DNA of 64,000 nucleotides, taken from NCBI RefSeq assembly GCF_014698065.1, contig NZ_JACJSI010000008.1:100112-164111 (forward strand), given 5' to 3'. The first letter of the stretch is position 1. Each line of letters starts with the position of its first letter. Positions 28,892 to 38,368 of this stretch are shown here, one piece after another. The position numbers and the translations under genes are program-made. The DNA is from Nostoc flagelliforme FACHB-838. GTDB taxonomy: Bacteria > Cyanobacteriota > Cyanobacteriia > Cyanobacteriales > Nostocaceae. The notes below the pieces were generated by a model that saw only the letters and a list, made by a program, of their open reading frames with translations, had not been told where the DNA came from and made no database searches.

Positions 28892-29371
28892 TTGATTGGG
28901 GCGATGTTGGGCCTCAAACCTTCGGAAATCCGCCCAGAAATCAAAGTTATCAAAGAATATGGTCAGCTACCATTAGTAAAATGCTTTGCTGGGCAGTTGA
29001 ATCAGGTGTTTATGAATATTCTGGCAAATGCTATTGAGGCTTTGGAAGAATCAAAGATTGAACGTAGTTTTGAATAGATAAAATTCAACCCTAATTGCAT
29101 CACAATTATTACTCAAGTTAGCAATGATAAACAGCGATTAGTTATTAATATAAGAGATAATAATAAAGGAAAAAGCGAAAAAGCAAAACAAAAGATTTTT
29201 GACCATTTATTTACAACGAAAGCTGTCGAGAAAGGGACAGGATTAAAATTAGCGATCGCTCGTCAAATTGTGGTTGACAAACACAGGGGTTCGATTCAAG
29301 TAAATTCTGTACCAGGTGAGGGAACTGAATTTGTGATCCTCTTACCAATTAAGGCAGATTCTTATAATTAG
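28892..29371 (+). pseudogene. histidine kinase C-terminal remnant
   Basis: Only the end of a HATPase-type kinase remains. The first part reads EIKVIKEYGQLPLVKCFAGQLNQVF then NILANAIEALEE (N-box). An in-frame TAG (29075-29077) interrupts it, and the frame then continues to 29371 with INIRDNNKGKSEK, IFDHLFTTKAVEKGTGLKLAIARQIV and a normal end VPGEGTEFVILLP. The D-x-G-x-G motif is degraded (DNNKGK) and GLGL has become GLKL, so decay is advanced. There is no phospho-acceptor domain upstream. It lies on the strand opposite to the pot genes and splits potA from potD. Confidence 0.85.
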
Positions 29372-29391
29372 TAATTCATCATTACAAATTG

Positions 29392-30519
29392 TTATTGAGT
29401 AATAGCGAAACAATCACTTTCTGCCCACCAAGCGTAGATCGGCGTGTCGCGGTCTGGTAAAATTCCAAAAGTATTAGGTTGTAAAACATTGATCCTAATA
29501 CCATTTGTTAATTCCATAACATAATTAACGTGTGTGCCCAAATACATAACGTTGATCAGCCGTCCTTCAAAGCAGTTAGCTGGCAAATTGGGTGGGTAAA
29601 GTGAAAGCTGTATTTTCTCTGGACGCACGCAAACTACCACCGCTTGTGATAATTCAGTTGGTGTATCTTCAGCGCGGTTAATGACAATTGAAAGTCCTGT
29701 TTTCGTTGAAATTCGCACATTAGAGGAGTCTACCTCGGCGATTTCACCACTGAATAAATTAGTATCGCCAATAAAATCAGCAACAAAGGATGTCTGAGGA
29801 CGTTCGTAAATTTGGCTGGGAGTGCCAACTTGTTCAATTTTGCCTTGGTTCATCACGGCAATGCGATCGCTCAAAGACAATGCCTCTTCTTGATCGTGTG
29901 TCACCATCACAAAGGTCACTCCCAAGTATTTGTGTAAATTTGATAACTCAACCTGCATCTCTTTACGTAGTTTTAAATCTAACGCCCCTAAAGGTTCATC
30001 CAGTAGTACAACAGTAGGACGGTTGACTAAAGCCCTTGCTAAAGCGACCCGTTGCTGTTGGCCACCAGAAAGTTGATTGGGAAAGCGCGATCGCAAACTT
30101 TCCATTTTCACTAGCTTTAAAGCTTCTTGGACTCTAACTTCAATTTTCGATTTGGGTATTTTTTTTAACCGCAGCCCAAAGGCGATGTTATTCCAGACAT
30201 TCAGGTGGTTAAATAGGGCGTAACTTTGAAATACAGTATTGACGGGTCGGCGGTAAGGCGGCACATTAGTCATAGACTGACCCTGAATTAGCACCTTGCC
30301 AGCGTCAGCGATTTCAAAGCCAGCTATTAAGCGCAGTGTTGTTGTTTTACCACAACCGGAGGGGCCTAAAATGCTAAAAAATTCTCCTTGTTTGACATCC
30401 AAATCGATTCCATTGACTGCTGGTTCTTGGTTAAAAAACTTGAAGACATTACGCAGTTCAACATCAAGTGGCTGAAAAGTTGTTATCCCCCTCTGATTCT
30501 GCATGACAATTTGAGCCAT
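29392..30519 (-). CDS. potA: polyamine ABC transporter ATP-binding protein PotA
   Basis: A 375-residue cytoplasmic ATPase. Walker A is GPSGCGKT (52-59), the Q-loop is [18 protein letters not shown], the signature is [15 protein letters not shown], Walker B/D-loop is [12 protein letters not shown] and the switch His is in [10 protein letters not shown]-terminal TOBE_2 regulatory domain (about 285-370) follows. It powers the PotB (and missing PotC) permease. It is the first pot gene in transcription order but lies 850 bp from potD because of an inserted remnant, so the two parts may have separate promoters. Confidence 0.93.
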   Translation of the reverse strand: MAQIVMQNQRGITTFQPLDVELRNVFKFFNQEPAVNGIDLDVKQGEFFSILGPSGCGKTTTLRLIAGFEIADAGKVLIQGQSMTNVPPYRRPVNTVFQSYALFNHLNVWNNIAFGLRLKKIPKSKIEVRVQEALKLVKMESLRSRFPNQLSGGQQQRVALARALVNRPTVVLLDEPLGALDLKLRKEMQVELSNLHKYLGVTFVMVTHDQEEALSLSDRIAVMNQGKIEQVGTPSQIYERPQTSFVADFIGDTNLFSGEIAEVDSSNVRISTKTGLSIVINRAEDTPTELSQAVVVCVRPEKIQLSLYPPNLPANCFEGRLINVMYLGTHVNYVMELTNGIRINVLQPNTFGILPDRDTPIYAWWAESDCFAITQ

Positions 30520-30569
30520 AATCTTCCGTAGAATGCCGTGATCTTACGTTATTTTGTCAATTATTGCTT

Positions 30570-30764
30570 ATGTTTCCATCAATTGGTAGCAAAAAAGATA
30601 CACGTACCGTTGGACGTGGTTTCCAATCAATATTTTTAATCGTATTTACGCTATTAATGATCGCTAGCATTGAGGCTCGTTTGGCATATTTGCAAATTGT
30701 TGAAGGGCCAAAACTTCGAGAACGAGCCGAAGCTAACCGATATTTTACCTTAAACGCAAATTAA
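30570..30764 (+). pseudogene. penicillin-binding protein 2 (MrdA-type) N-terminal remnant
   Basis: 65 residues from ATG 30570: a basic start (GSKKDTRTVGRGFQ), one membrane helix (SIFLIVFTLLMIASIEARLAYL) and LQIVEGPKLRERAEANR. This matches the start of cyanobacterial class B PBP2, which normally continues from EANR into the dimerisation and transpeptidase domains. Here it breaks off after EANR into YFTLNAN and a stop; about 90 percent of the gene is missing. It is either a partial duplication or the scar of a deletion. Confidence 0.75.
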
Positions 30765-30817
30765 GGTATCTTTAGTATATATACTATATCTCAGCTTAAT
30801 AACCTCTTGATAACTGC

Positions 30818-31030
30818 ATGATTAATCGTCAGGCATTGCGATCGATTGAAGTTTTGCTAGTTGAAGACTCTCCTAGTGATGCTAACTTAACCATCAAAGG
30901 CTTTTTAAATGCTCAAATCACCAACAACTTGCACTGGGTTGAAGATGATAGCAGCAACATTACTAACAAAGTAATTGGGTTGGAAATTTCAATTTTTGCT
31001 TACAACACCAGAGAATTAATCACTGTCTAA
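30818..31030 (+). pseudogene. truncated CheY-like response regulator
   Basis: The first 43 residues are a good Rcp1-type receiver start: IEVLLVEDSPSDANLTIKGF then NNLHWVED. The homology then stops and 27 unrelated residues follow. The phospho-acceptor Asp (expected near residue 65), the Thr and the Lys are all missing, so it cannot work as a receiver. The intact receiver-kinase gene begins 50 bp downstream; together they look like a former regulator-kinase pair that lost the regulator's 3' two-thirds. Confidence 0.75.
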
Positions 31031-31079
31031 GAAATAGAAAATCAGGTAATTATCTAACAAATTGATATAACCCTGTACT

Positions 31080-32255
31080 ATGGAAAAACTCACGATTCAC
31101 ATTCTATTAGTAGAAGATAGTGCCAGTGATGCCTATCTGCTGCACCGGATATTTTTACATGCACATCAAGAACAATGGGAGATGTTACATGTTGAACGGC
31201 TATCTGAGGCTATAGAGGCTAGCAGGGATTCTACATCCACCCTTGATAATTCTCAGATAGTGAGTCGAAGTCAACGCAGATTCGACCTAGTTTTGCTAGA
31301 CCTCAGCCTCCCAGACTCTATTGGATTGGACACGTTAAAAGAATTTCAGGCAGCAGTACCTGATATCCCAGTTGTGGTATTAACAGGTCTTGATGATGAA
31401 GATTTAGCGCTGCAAGCATTAGCAGAAGGCGCACAAGACTATTTAGTTAAAGATCAAATTACTATACAACGCTTAGTGCGTGCCATTCGTTATGCCATTG
31501 AAAGGAGCGAAATTCTCAACCAAGTACGGGAGAGCGAAGAACGTACCCGTCAAGCGCTGGCAAAGGAACAGGAACTCAACGAGTTAAAGTCGAACTTTGT
31601 AGCAATGGTTTCCCACGAGTTTCGCACCCCTATGACTACAATTCGGACGGCTGTAGAGATCCTGGAATACAACAACGATAAACTAACTAATGACCGAAGA
31701 ACTAAATATTTTGATCGAGTACAAAATGCTATCAACCAGATGCTTCATCTCTTAGATGAGATATTGTTCTTAAGTAAAACGGAAGTAACCAAACTCGAAT
31801 ATAATCCTACACTTTTAAATTTAGAAAATTTCTGTAATGAACTTATAGATATTCTGCAACTCAATGCAGGTAGCCAGCACAGCATTGTCTTTACTTTTCA
31901 AGGGGAATCGACCCAAGCCCAAATGGATGAAGATTTACTAAATTGTATTTTAACCAATTTGATTTCCAATGCCATCAAATATTCCCCTCAAAATCATACT
32001 ATTTGGTTTGATTTGATTTGCAAAGATAGGCTTGCAACTTTCCAGGTAAGAGATCAGGGCATGGGCATTCCTCTCAAAGACCAAACCCGTCTATTTCAAA
32101 CTTTCTATCGCGCTAGTAATGTGGGTGTAATTCAAGGAACAGGGCTAGGACTCACTATAGTTAAAAAATGCGTGGAGCTACATGGTGGTCATATTCAGTT
32201 AGAAAGTGAGCCGAATGTTGGTACAACAGTAACTGTAACTTTACCATTGCAATGA
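31080..32255 (+). CDS. receiver-histidine kinase hybrid
   Basis: A 391-residue soluble kinase. The N-terminal receiver (about 4-140) has Asp74 in LVLLDLSLPDS and Lys in DYLVKDQ. A helical linker leads to the HisKA domain with His179 (AMVSHEFRTPMTT), then a HATPase domain with N-box CILTNLISNAIKYSPQ, RDQGMGIP and GTGLGLTIVKK. It ends with the usual GTTVTVTLPL. It should receive a phosphoryl group on its own receiver and signal onward. Its probable former partner regulator just upstream is truncated, so the current output is unknown. Confidence 0.9.
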   Translation: MEKLTIHILLVEDSASDAYLLHRIFLHAHQEQWEMLHVERLSEAIEASRDSTSTLDNSQIVSRSQRRFDLVLLDLSLPDSIGLDTLKEFQAAVPDIPVVVLTGLDDEDLALQALAEGAQDYLVKDQITIQRLVRAIRYAIERSEILNQVRESEERTRQALAKEQELNELKSNFVAMVSHEFRTPMTTIRTAVEILEYNNDKLTNDRRTKYFDRVQNAINQMLHLLDEILFLSKTEVTKLEYNPTLLNLENFCNELIDILQLNAGSQHSIVFTFQGESTQAQMDEDLLNCILTNLISNAIKYSPQNHTIWFDLICKDRLATFQVRDQGMGIPLKDQTRLFQTFYRASNVGVIQGTGLGLTIVKKCVELHGGHIQLESEPNVGTTVTVTLPLQ

Positions 32256-32341
32256 TTAGGCAAGCAAATTCAGACGCTCTCATAATAGTTGAACAGGGGA
32301 CAGAGGGCAGTTCAAGAGACTTCTGCCTTCTGCCTATTTTG

Positions 32342-33052
32342 TTACTTAGGATTTGGCATTGGACAAGTTTTATTAGCAAAATCACACTGATAAATATATG
32401 ATTCTTGCCAACTCAGAGGAATTTCTAATAAGTCTCGTGTCCCTGTCATGCCTTGTCCAATAAATAGCAGCAAAGCAATGCAGTTTAAAATTGTATGGAT
32501 AATACGCCAGCGATTGGACTTATCTTGATAAATGTCTTGAACAATTGCTAATGAAAAAATCATCAGTAGTGCTGCGGTCATACCAATATAATAATGTGAC
32601 CAATACCACTCATTAGTACGACGGTATACTCCATCTTGACAGCCTAAAATGACTAAACCTGCACCAGCTAAAGTTGCAAAAACTGCCCGCCACAAGCGCT
32701 GTTTTGCCCGAAAAAGAAATACTAAAGAGGCAATAGTCGCAGCAAATAGTAACAGGATAAAAATAACTTGAAAAGGTGTTTTATTCCACAATTGATTTGT
32801 GATAATATTTTTGCCAATAGGGTAGCTTAATCCAATTAAAGTTAATGCGACAACTGCACTTGTAAGCCTTTCACCTAACTGCTTATGTTCTACACCCACT
32901 ACCGGAGGAATTTTGCTCTTATTTCCGGCTAAAAGTTGCAATCTGCGTTGGCGTGTTTGCCAAGCAAAGTTAACCACTGTACCGATGAGCGGAAACACAA
33001 ATATAACTGCGATCGCAGGATGTAAAAGTCCAAGAAAATCTGTTATCTGCAT
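32342..33052 (-). CDS. DUF4079-family membrane protein
   Basis: A 236-residue integral membrane protein with about six hydrophobic helices. It matches the cyanobacterial/plant DUF4079 pattern: LLHPAIAVIFVFPLIG near the start, RLTSAVVALTLIGLSYPIG, paired helices in the middle, WSHYYIGMTAALLMIF and WRIIHTILNCIALLLFIGQGMTGTRDLLEIP. Histidines in membrane helices (LHP, SHYYIG, IHTILN) resemble b-type haem ligands, but that is inference. The C-terminus CDFANKTCPMPNPK has two Cys. The function is unknown. Confidence 0.75.
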   Translation of the reverse strand: MQITDFLGLLHPAIAVIFVFPLIGTVVNFAWQTRQRRLQLLAGNKSKIPPVVGVEHKQLGERLTSAVVALTLIGLSYPIGKNIITNQLWNKTPFQVIFILLLFAATIASLVFLFRAKQRLWRAVFATLAGAGLVILGCQDGVYRRTNEWYWSHYYIGMTAALLMIFSLAIVQDIYQDKSNRWRIIHTILNCIALLLFIGQGMTGTRDLLEIPLSWQESYIYQCDFANKTCPMPNPK

Positions 33053-33556
33053 AGAACACCTTTCAATGAATCATTGAATTCATCTCAAAGGACAATTTAA
33101 AGCATCGTACCACCACTTAAATTAATTTCCGATGAGAATCTGTTTAAGATTTATTTTCGCTATTTTTAGCTGATATTAATAAAACAAATATTTGAATATC
33201 TTATAAAAGATTATGACTCTTTATAAATATTAATCTATGTATTTAAAAACACATAGATTAATTTTAACTATGAAATACTATTAGAAATGCTTTGTTAGCG
33301 AAGAAGAATACAGAATCCATTCTGCTTCAGGCAGATGTATTCTGTGGGACTGGATATATAAGAGAGGTTTAGAACAAGCGATTTTAAACGCGGTGAAGGA
33401 AAAATTCTTTCCTGCGTGACTCTTCACTCTAACTTGACTGCTGGGGTATTCTGAATTATGTCTTCTGACTTATTCTCATATTTTTTCAAAAACTACCTCG
33501 CAAAAATTAGGTTAAATGCTTTTTTCGCAGAATAATTTTAGGTGAAAAAGGGTAAA
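33053..33556. other. intergenic region before the glycosyltransferase
   Basis: This gap is about 500 bp, AT-rich, without a gene. An inverted pair GAATACA / TGTATTC (about 33307-33343) encloses a smaller ATTCTG-CTTCAG type palindrome. It probably contains the promoters of the divergent DUF4079 and glycosyltransferase genes, which I cannot place precisely. Confidence 0.35.
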
Positions 33557-35269
33557 ATGGCAAAGTCAAAATTTACCTTAAAACCAATTAAAAACACTGT
33601 TTCCAAGAAAGTTATTCAATTCCACACAGCAACGCTGATTTTATTAGGCATTATTTTATTATCTGGCATCATTGTAGCAGCATGGTTTGCTGGTGAAGAT
33701 AGAATTAGTGGAGTTTTTGCTCAACTCAATTACTGGCAAATGCACCCACCAATGTGGTTAGAAGTTCCCAAAATAGAGAGCAAATATTTACTGCTACCCA
33801 CCGTAGGATGCTTGCTAACTGTGTTTGTAGTGATGAAAATCTCTCCACAACCCCGAATTTGGTCGCAACGGTTAGTAGTAGGAATTTTAATCATTTTAAC
33901 TTTGCGGTATGTTCTGTGGCGATCGCTCTCTAGCTTAAATTTAGTAGAACCGTTGAATGGGGTATTTAGTCTAGGGTTATTTATAGCAGAGATGTTAATG
34001 CTAGTCAATAACACTATACAGCTATTTTTCATGTTGAATATTAAAGAACGTCACCGCGAAGCAGATTTGAAATCACTCGCTGTAGTCAATGGTATTTTTG
34101 TACCATCTATTGATATTTTAATCCCAACGTATAACGAACCAATTTTTATTTTGCAGCGGACAATTATTGGTTTTCAAGCATTAGATTATGAAAATAAAAC
34201 AATCTATCTCCTGGATGATACCAATCGTTTAGAAATGAGAAAATTGGCAGAGAAATTAGGTTGTAACTATATGATACGGTCTGATAATAGTTATGCAAAA
34301 GCAGGTAATTTAAATCATGCGATCGCTAAAACTAATGGAGAATTAATAGTAGTTTTTGATGCTGATTTTGTCGCCACAAAAAATTTCCTCACTCGCAGTG
34401 TTGGCTTTTTTCAAGATGAAAAAGTTGCCCTTGTACAAACACCCCAAAGCTTTTATAATGTTGATCCCATAGCCCGTAATCTAGGCTTAGAAAATGTTCT
34501 CACCCATGAAGCAGAAGTATTTCATCGGCAAATTCAGGCAAGTCGTGATTCTTCAGGTAGTGCCATTTGTGCTGGTACATCTTTTGTCGTTCGCAGAAGT
34601 GCTTTAGAAAAAATTGGGTATTTTGTAATTGAATCTTTAAGTGAAGATTATTTTACAGGAATTCGCTTATCTGCTCAAGGCTACCGTTTGGTTTATTTAA
34701 ATGAAAAGTTAAGTGCCGGTTTAGCAGCAGAAAATATTGCCGCCTATGCAACCCAACGATTAAGATGGGGACAAGGTACACTCCAGGCGCTGTTTATTAA
34801 ATCTAATCCTTTAAAAATTCCTGGGCTAACCCTCATGCAAAGGTTAGCTTCTTTAGCTGGATTGCTATATTGGTTTGGCAATATTTCGCGTATTTATTTT
34901 CTGCTTATCCCATTAGTATATTCTTTTTTCGATGTTATTCCCATTCGTTCAACAGCAGCAGAATTGTTATTTTTTTTATTGCCTTACTACTTAGTTAATT
35001 TAGCAGCTTTTTCTTGGTTGAATTATCGTTCTTGTTCCGCCTTACTATCAGATATTTATTCATTAATTATATGTTTTCCTTTAGCAATAAATACTATACA
35101 AGTAATGATTAATCCCTTTGCAAAAGGATTTCAAGTCACACCCAAGGGTATAGCGAATAGTCGCTATATTTTTAATTGGAATTTAGCACTACCGCTCATA
35201 ATTTTGTTTGTCGCTACTGCTGTTAGTTTGTGGCTAAATCTGGATATTGCGTCAAAAAGTTCCCAATAA
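33557..35269 (+). CDS. cellulose synthase-like GT2 glycosyltransferase, prematurely stopped
   Basis: A processive family-2 glycosyltransferase of the BcsA type, here without its PilZ end. Counting from the upstream GTG 33542, catalytic motifs are DD (225-226, LLDDTNR), DxD (273/275, VVFDADFVA), SEDY (369) and QRLRW (405-409). N-terminal membrane helices and four C-terminal helices form the channel. I start at ATG 33557, which has AAAGGG just upstream; GTG 33542 is possible. A TAA at 35267-35269 ends the protein, but the same frame continues for another 176 codons through the PilZ domain. The truncated enzyme keeps its active site but would lose c-di-GMP control. Confidence 0.85.
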   Translation: MAKSKFTLKPIKNTVSKKVIQFHTATLILLGIILLSGIIVAAWFAGEDRISGVFAQLNYWQMHPPMWLEVPKIESKYLLLPTVGCLLTVFVVMKISPQPRIWSQRLVVGILIILTLRYVLWRSLSSLNLVEPLNGVFSLGLFIAEMLMLVNNTIQLFFMLNIKERHREADLKSLAVVNGIFVPSIDILIPTYNEPIFILQRTIIGFQALDYENKTIYLLDDTNRLEMRKLAEKLGCNYMIRSDNSYAKAGNLNHAIAKTNGELIVVFDADFVATKNFLTRSVGFFQDEKVALVQTPQSFYNVDPIARNLGLENVLTHEAEVFHRQIQASRDSSGSAICAGTSFVVRRSALEKIGYFVIESLSEDYFTGIRLSAQGYRLVYLNEKLSAGLAAENIAAYATQRLRWGQGTLQALFIKSNPLKIPGLTLMQRLASLAGLLYWFGNISRIYFLLIPLVYSFFDVIPIRSTAAELLFFLLPYYLVNLAAFSWLNYRSCSALLSDIYSLIICFPLAINTIQVMINPFAKGFQVTPKGIANSRYIFNWNLALPLIILFVATAVSLWLNLDIASKSSQ

Positions 35270-35797
35270 ATTACAGGTATTAATTTAGGTTGGCTATGGA
35301 GCATTTATAATTTGATTATGATTGGTATTACCCTCTTAATTTTAATAGATGTACCAAAAGCAGATATGTATGAATGGTTTGATTTGCGGCGAATAGTAAA
35401 GTTAAGAGTTGGCGAACAGAATTTGTGGGGTGTGACTACAATGATTTCTGAATCGGGTCTGGAAATTGCTCTGACTCAGAAGTTACCCGCATATTTCTTT
35501 GACAATCAGCCAATAAATATAGAAATTGTAGAAGAAAATTTACGGCTAACTTGCGAAGGTGTAAATACTGGGTTTAAAGATGATTTTTTTAGAGTGCGTT
35601 TCAGATTTAAAACAGTAAGTTTAAATCAACACCGCCGCCTTGTAGAAATGCTATTTTGTCGTCCGGGACAATGGAAGCATCAGAATGCACCAGGAGAATT
35701 ACATTCATTGTTCTTGATATTTAAAATTTTGCTGAAGCCACGAATTTTATTTAATAGAAAAGTAAATGTGATTGCAATGACAGTTTCTCAAATTTGA
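35270..35797 (+). pseudogene. PilZ-domain end of the cellulose synthase-like gene
   Basis: In frame with the preceding glycosyltransferase after one TAA codon. The uninterrupted reading LGWLWSIYNLIMIGITLLIL supplies the last membrane helix, then EWFDLRRIVKLRV begins a PilZ-like c-di-GMP-binding domain with IMISES-type sequence (TTMISESGLEIAL) and FRVRFRF. A single substitution (for example CAA to TAA) explains the break. It could be separately translated from the ATG at 35318, but a free membrane-helix-PilZ fragment is unlikely to regulate the enzyme. Confidence 0.8.
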
Positions 35798-35957
35798 AGT
35801 TTTTTATGAACTATAAATAGTTATAAGTGAGAATTTTCTATTTTCTAAAGCAAGTAATGATTGTCACTATATACAAGATTTGTTTTCTACTTATAATTAC
35901 TTTTGATTTACTTGCATCAAATATAAAAGATAATATGTAAATTGCCATATTATAAAC

Positions 35958-36159
35958 CAATACAGTTCAGTTAGGGCTAAAACTATTTGCAAACTCAGCT
36001 TTTTTAACGAACCGCATACTCCTACGGAGAAGCAAGCTACGCGCAGCGTCTCGTAAGAGTTGGACGCATAGACACGTTCGCGGAGCGTCTCGTAGAGAAG
36101 TGGCTTCCCGCAGGGTAGGACGCAAAAAGAATAAAGAAATGCTTAACTGAACCGTACTG
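35958..36159. mobile_element. MITE-like element C (202 bp) with 10-bp flanking duplication
   Basis: The ends CAATACAGTTCAGTTA (35958-35973) and TAACTGAACCGTACTG (36144-36159) are inverted repeats matching at 14 of 16 positions. The flanks TATTATAAAC (35948-35957) and TACTATAAAC (36160-36169) match at 9 of 10. The interior contains clustered palindromic repeats (GCGCAGCGTCTCGTA and GCGGAGCGTCTCGTA at about 36040-36095) and no gene. The right flank includes the stop codon (36162-36164) of the minus-strand GT39 gene. The ends match element B (8123-8243) closely: CAATACGGTTC. Confidence 0.7.
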
Positions 36160-36161
36160 TA

Positions 36162-37817
36162 CTATAAACTAGCAGCTAATATATTATTAGGTGAGATATT
36201 ACGTTGGCGTAACTTACGAGGTTTAGCTAATTTCCATAACGAATAATATTTATTACTATAAACAATATCTGTCTTTAATTTATACTTTTTTTCTATTGTT
36301 TCGCGCCAAGTGTCTGAAGGGTTGAATAAAAAAACATCAGTAAAACCATTAGGAATTTTGGGAGTTTTTTGATTATTCACCAACAGAAATCGCACTTTTG
36401 GTTCTAAAAGATAACTTAGAGAAAAGACATTCCCATAATTATTGCCTAAAGCATCACTAATCAAAAGTGGGCGATTACTCTGGTTGATTATTTGGGCAAC
36501 TTGTAGATTTCCATAGTTCATACCCTTATTCCACCAAGTTTCTGCCTGGGAACTCACCTTAAAAGAAATTAGACCACAAATAATTATTAATGCCATGATT
36601 ATATGCCACGTATTGCGGCGTGACGCGCTCCCATTATAAAGTTGCGTAGCTAGTAGATAAGCAACAGCCACTTGAATACCTAAATAAGATGGTATTAAAT
36701 ACGGTTCAGTAGATGCTCGTATACCCCCAGCAATTAAATCTGGCATTATTAGTGGTAGTGCTGGTACTACAATCAATGTGATGATAAAAAACCAGACTTT
36801 ATAGTTAGTTGTGTGACAAAGAAAATAAATTGAATATCCTACCAAAATCAAAAAAAGTGTTGCAATTAAATAGTTTAAGGTATTTTCTAGACTTAGGTTT
36901 ATATCAAAAAAAATCCGGCTTAACTGCATTATCAAAAATGAAAATATAGGTATTAAAGGTGGCTGCACGGTTGTTTTATCTGCTGAAATCAAAAATTGAA
37001 AAAATTCACCGATTACAACTGTTATCCAAGGTATGAAGGCTAAAAAAGATACTAGTGATGCCAGCAGATAACTTCTAACAGTTTCAGTAAATTTAAATTT
37101 GGCAGTAATCATCACATAAATTCCGTGAGCAAGTGCTACAAATGCACTCCAAATAAATGTATAAAGGCTGATGGTCAACGTTACTGCATAAATGCTCCAG
37201 ATAGCGAATAAATCTGGTTGTTGTCGTTTTTTTGCTAGCTGATCTTCTAGTCGCATAGCTCTCAGGAGAGACGCACCAGATAGTAAGATCGTGACCAACC
37301 AAAGAATATATTCTTGTGCTTCTTGGGCATATACTAGCTGAATTGGAGAGATAGCCATGAGTGCGATCGCTACACCAGGAACCGATAATGGTACATTAAA
37401 TAATTCTCGGCATAGCCAATAAACACAAGGAAAAACTAGCAAACTAATACATGCGGATAAACTTCTAATCGCCGTCACCGAATTACCAAAAATTTCCATC
37501 CACAATCTGGCTATTATGTAATACAACGGTGGATGCTGAGAATCTTGTTTTGCCAAAGACATAATTGTGTCATTCAAGCTATTTTCAGGATTTGCACCTT
37601 GAAACTGAGCAAAACTTTCCCTGCCAATGACACGATTATTAAAAAGTTGCTGTTTTGCTTCATTAATTGTGTAACCAGAAATCCGCAATGAGGCATAAGT
37701 TTCATCATGCCAGTAAACTTTGCTATCAAGATTAGAAAAGCGAAACAATATACCCATCGCCAATAAGAAAATAATTAAAAATCGCAACCAACTCGGAGCA
37801 AATTTGAGATGGCGCAT
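36162..37817 (-). CDS. GT39-type membrane glycosyltransferase
   Basis: A 551-residue polytopic membrane protein with about eleven to thirteen hydrophobic helices. The first extracytoplasmic loop contains the acidic pair of VYWHDETYASLRISGY, typical of PMT/ArnT-like (family 39) enzymes, and DSQHPPLYYIIARLW, the usual second conserved block. A C-terminal periplasmic part follows (about 440-551). Such enzymes use polyprenyl-phosphate sugars to glycosylate lipids or proteins at the outer face of the membrane. The acceptor is unknown. A MITE-like element abuts its stop codon. Confidence 0.82.
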   Translation of the reverse strand: MRHLKFAPSWLRFLIIFLLAMGILFRFSNLDSKVYWHDETYASLRISGYTINEAKQQLFNNRVIGRESFAQFQGANPENSLNDTIMSLAKQDSQHPPLYYIIARLWMEIFGNSVTAIRSLSACISLLVFPCVYWLCRELFNVPLSVPGVAIALMAISPIQLVYAQEAQEYILWLVTILLSGASLLRAMRLEDQLAKKRQQPDLFAIWSIYAVTLTISLYTFIWSAFVALAHGIYVMITAKFKFTETVRSYLLASLVSFLAFIPWITVVIGEFFQFLISADKTTVQPPLIPIFSFLIMQLSRIFFDINLSLENTLNYLIATLFLILVGYSIYFLCHTTNYKVWFFIITLIVVPALPLIMPDLIAGGIRASTEPYLIPSYLGIQVAVAYLLATQLYNGSASRRNTWHIIMALIIICGLISFKVSSQAETWWNKGMNYGNLQVAQIINQSNRPLLISDALGNNYGNVFSLSYLLEPKVRFLLVNNQKTPKIPNGFTDVFLFNPSDTWRETIEKKYKLKTDIVYSNKYYSLWKLAKPRKLRQRNISPNNILAASL

Positions 37818-38368
37818 AAGTAAGCTTCCTTAAAAATTTTCTCAAATCATCTAATCAAATGGATTGGATGAGGTGTCGCAGCTACGCCCGTCCTAGACAT
37901 TGCCAAGATTTCAAGCAAAGCCTATTTGTTAAACATTGCCAACCGTACTTTAATTTGATTGGGAAGATTGGCAATCAACACCTCTTCTTTATTAACTACA
38001 AAAATAAATGGACAAGGTTGTATCAAATCCCGCAAAACTAGACTTGGTTTTAAAACCGAGAGATCAATGAAGTGTAAAATACACTAAGTGTAGCCGCATC
38101 TGTGGTAAGGCAACTCCACAGCTATCGTGCATTGAGCGATCGCTTTGCGGATTATAGTTCTCAATTCTCCTACCATGTGAAAAGGGCATTGCCTAAGGTT
38201 GAACGAAGGATTGTTCACCTCCAAACCAGGACAGGGTTTAGAAGGGGCGATGCCTGCGCCACTCAAGATTATTAAGTAATCACAATTTGAGGTAGCAGTT
38301 TAAAGTAGCTGTATCAGTAAATTAAAAATATTTCTTTTGTTAAAAGATAAATTTTTGCTTTTTAAGCT
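37818..38368. other. 0.55-kb intergenic region
   Basis: No confident gene. On the minus strand, 38030 to about 37926 reads as a short open stretch (PCPFIFVVNKEEVLIANLPNQ) ending at a stop, which may be the tail of a lost gene. Around 38090-38270 the sequence is higher in G+C, with repeat-like segments and no open frame of note. The promoter of the Cache-GGDEF-EAL gene should lie in the last 100 bp. Confidence 0.3.

Noticed and set aside
38084..38266. 60-codon minus-strand open frame upstream of the Cache-GGDEF-EAL gene
   Set aside because: There is no family resemblance and no start signal. The G+C rise fits repeat-like sequence better than coding.
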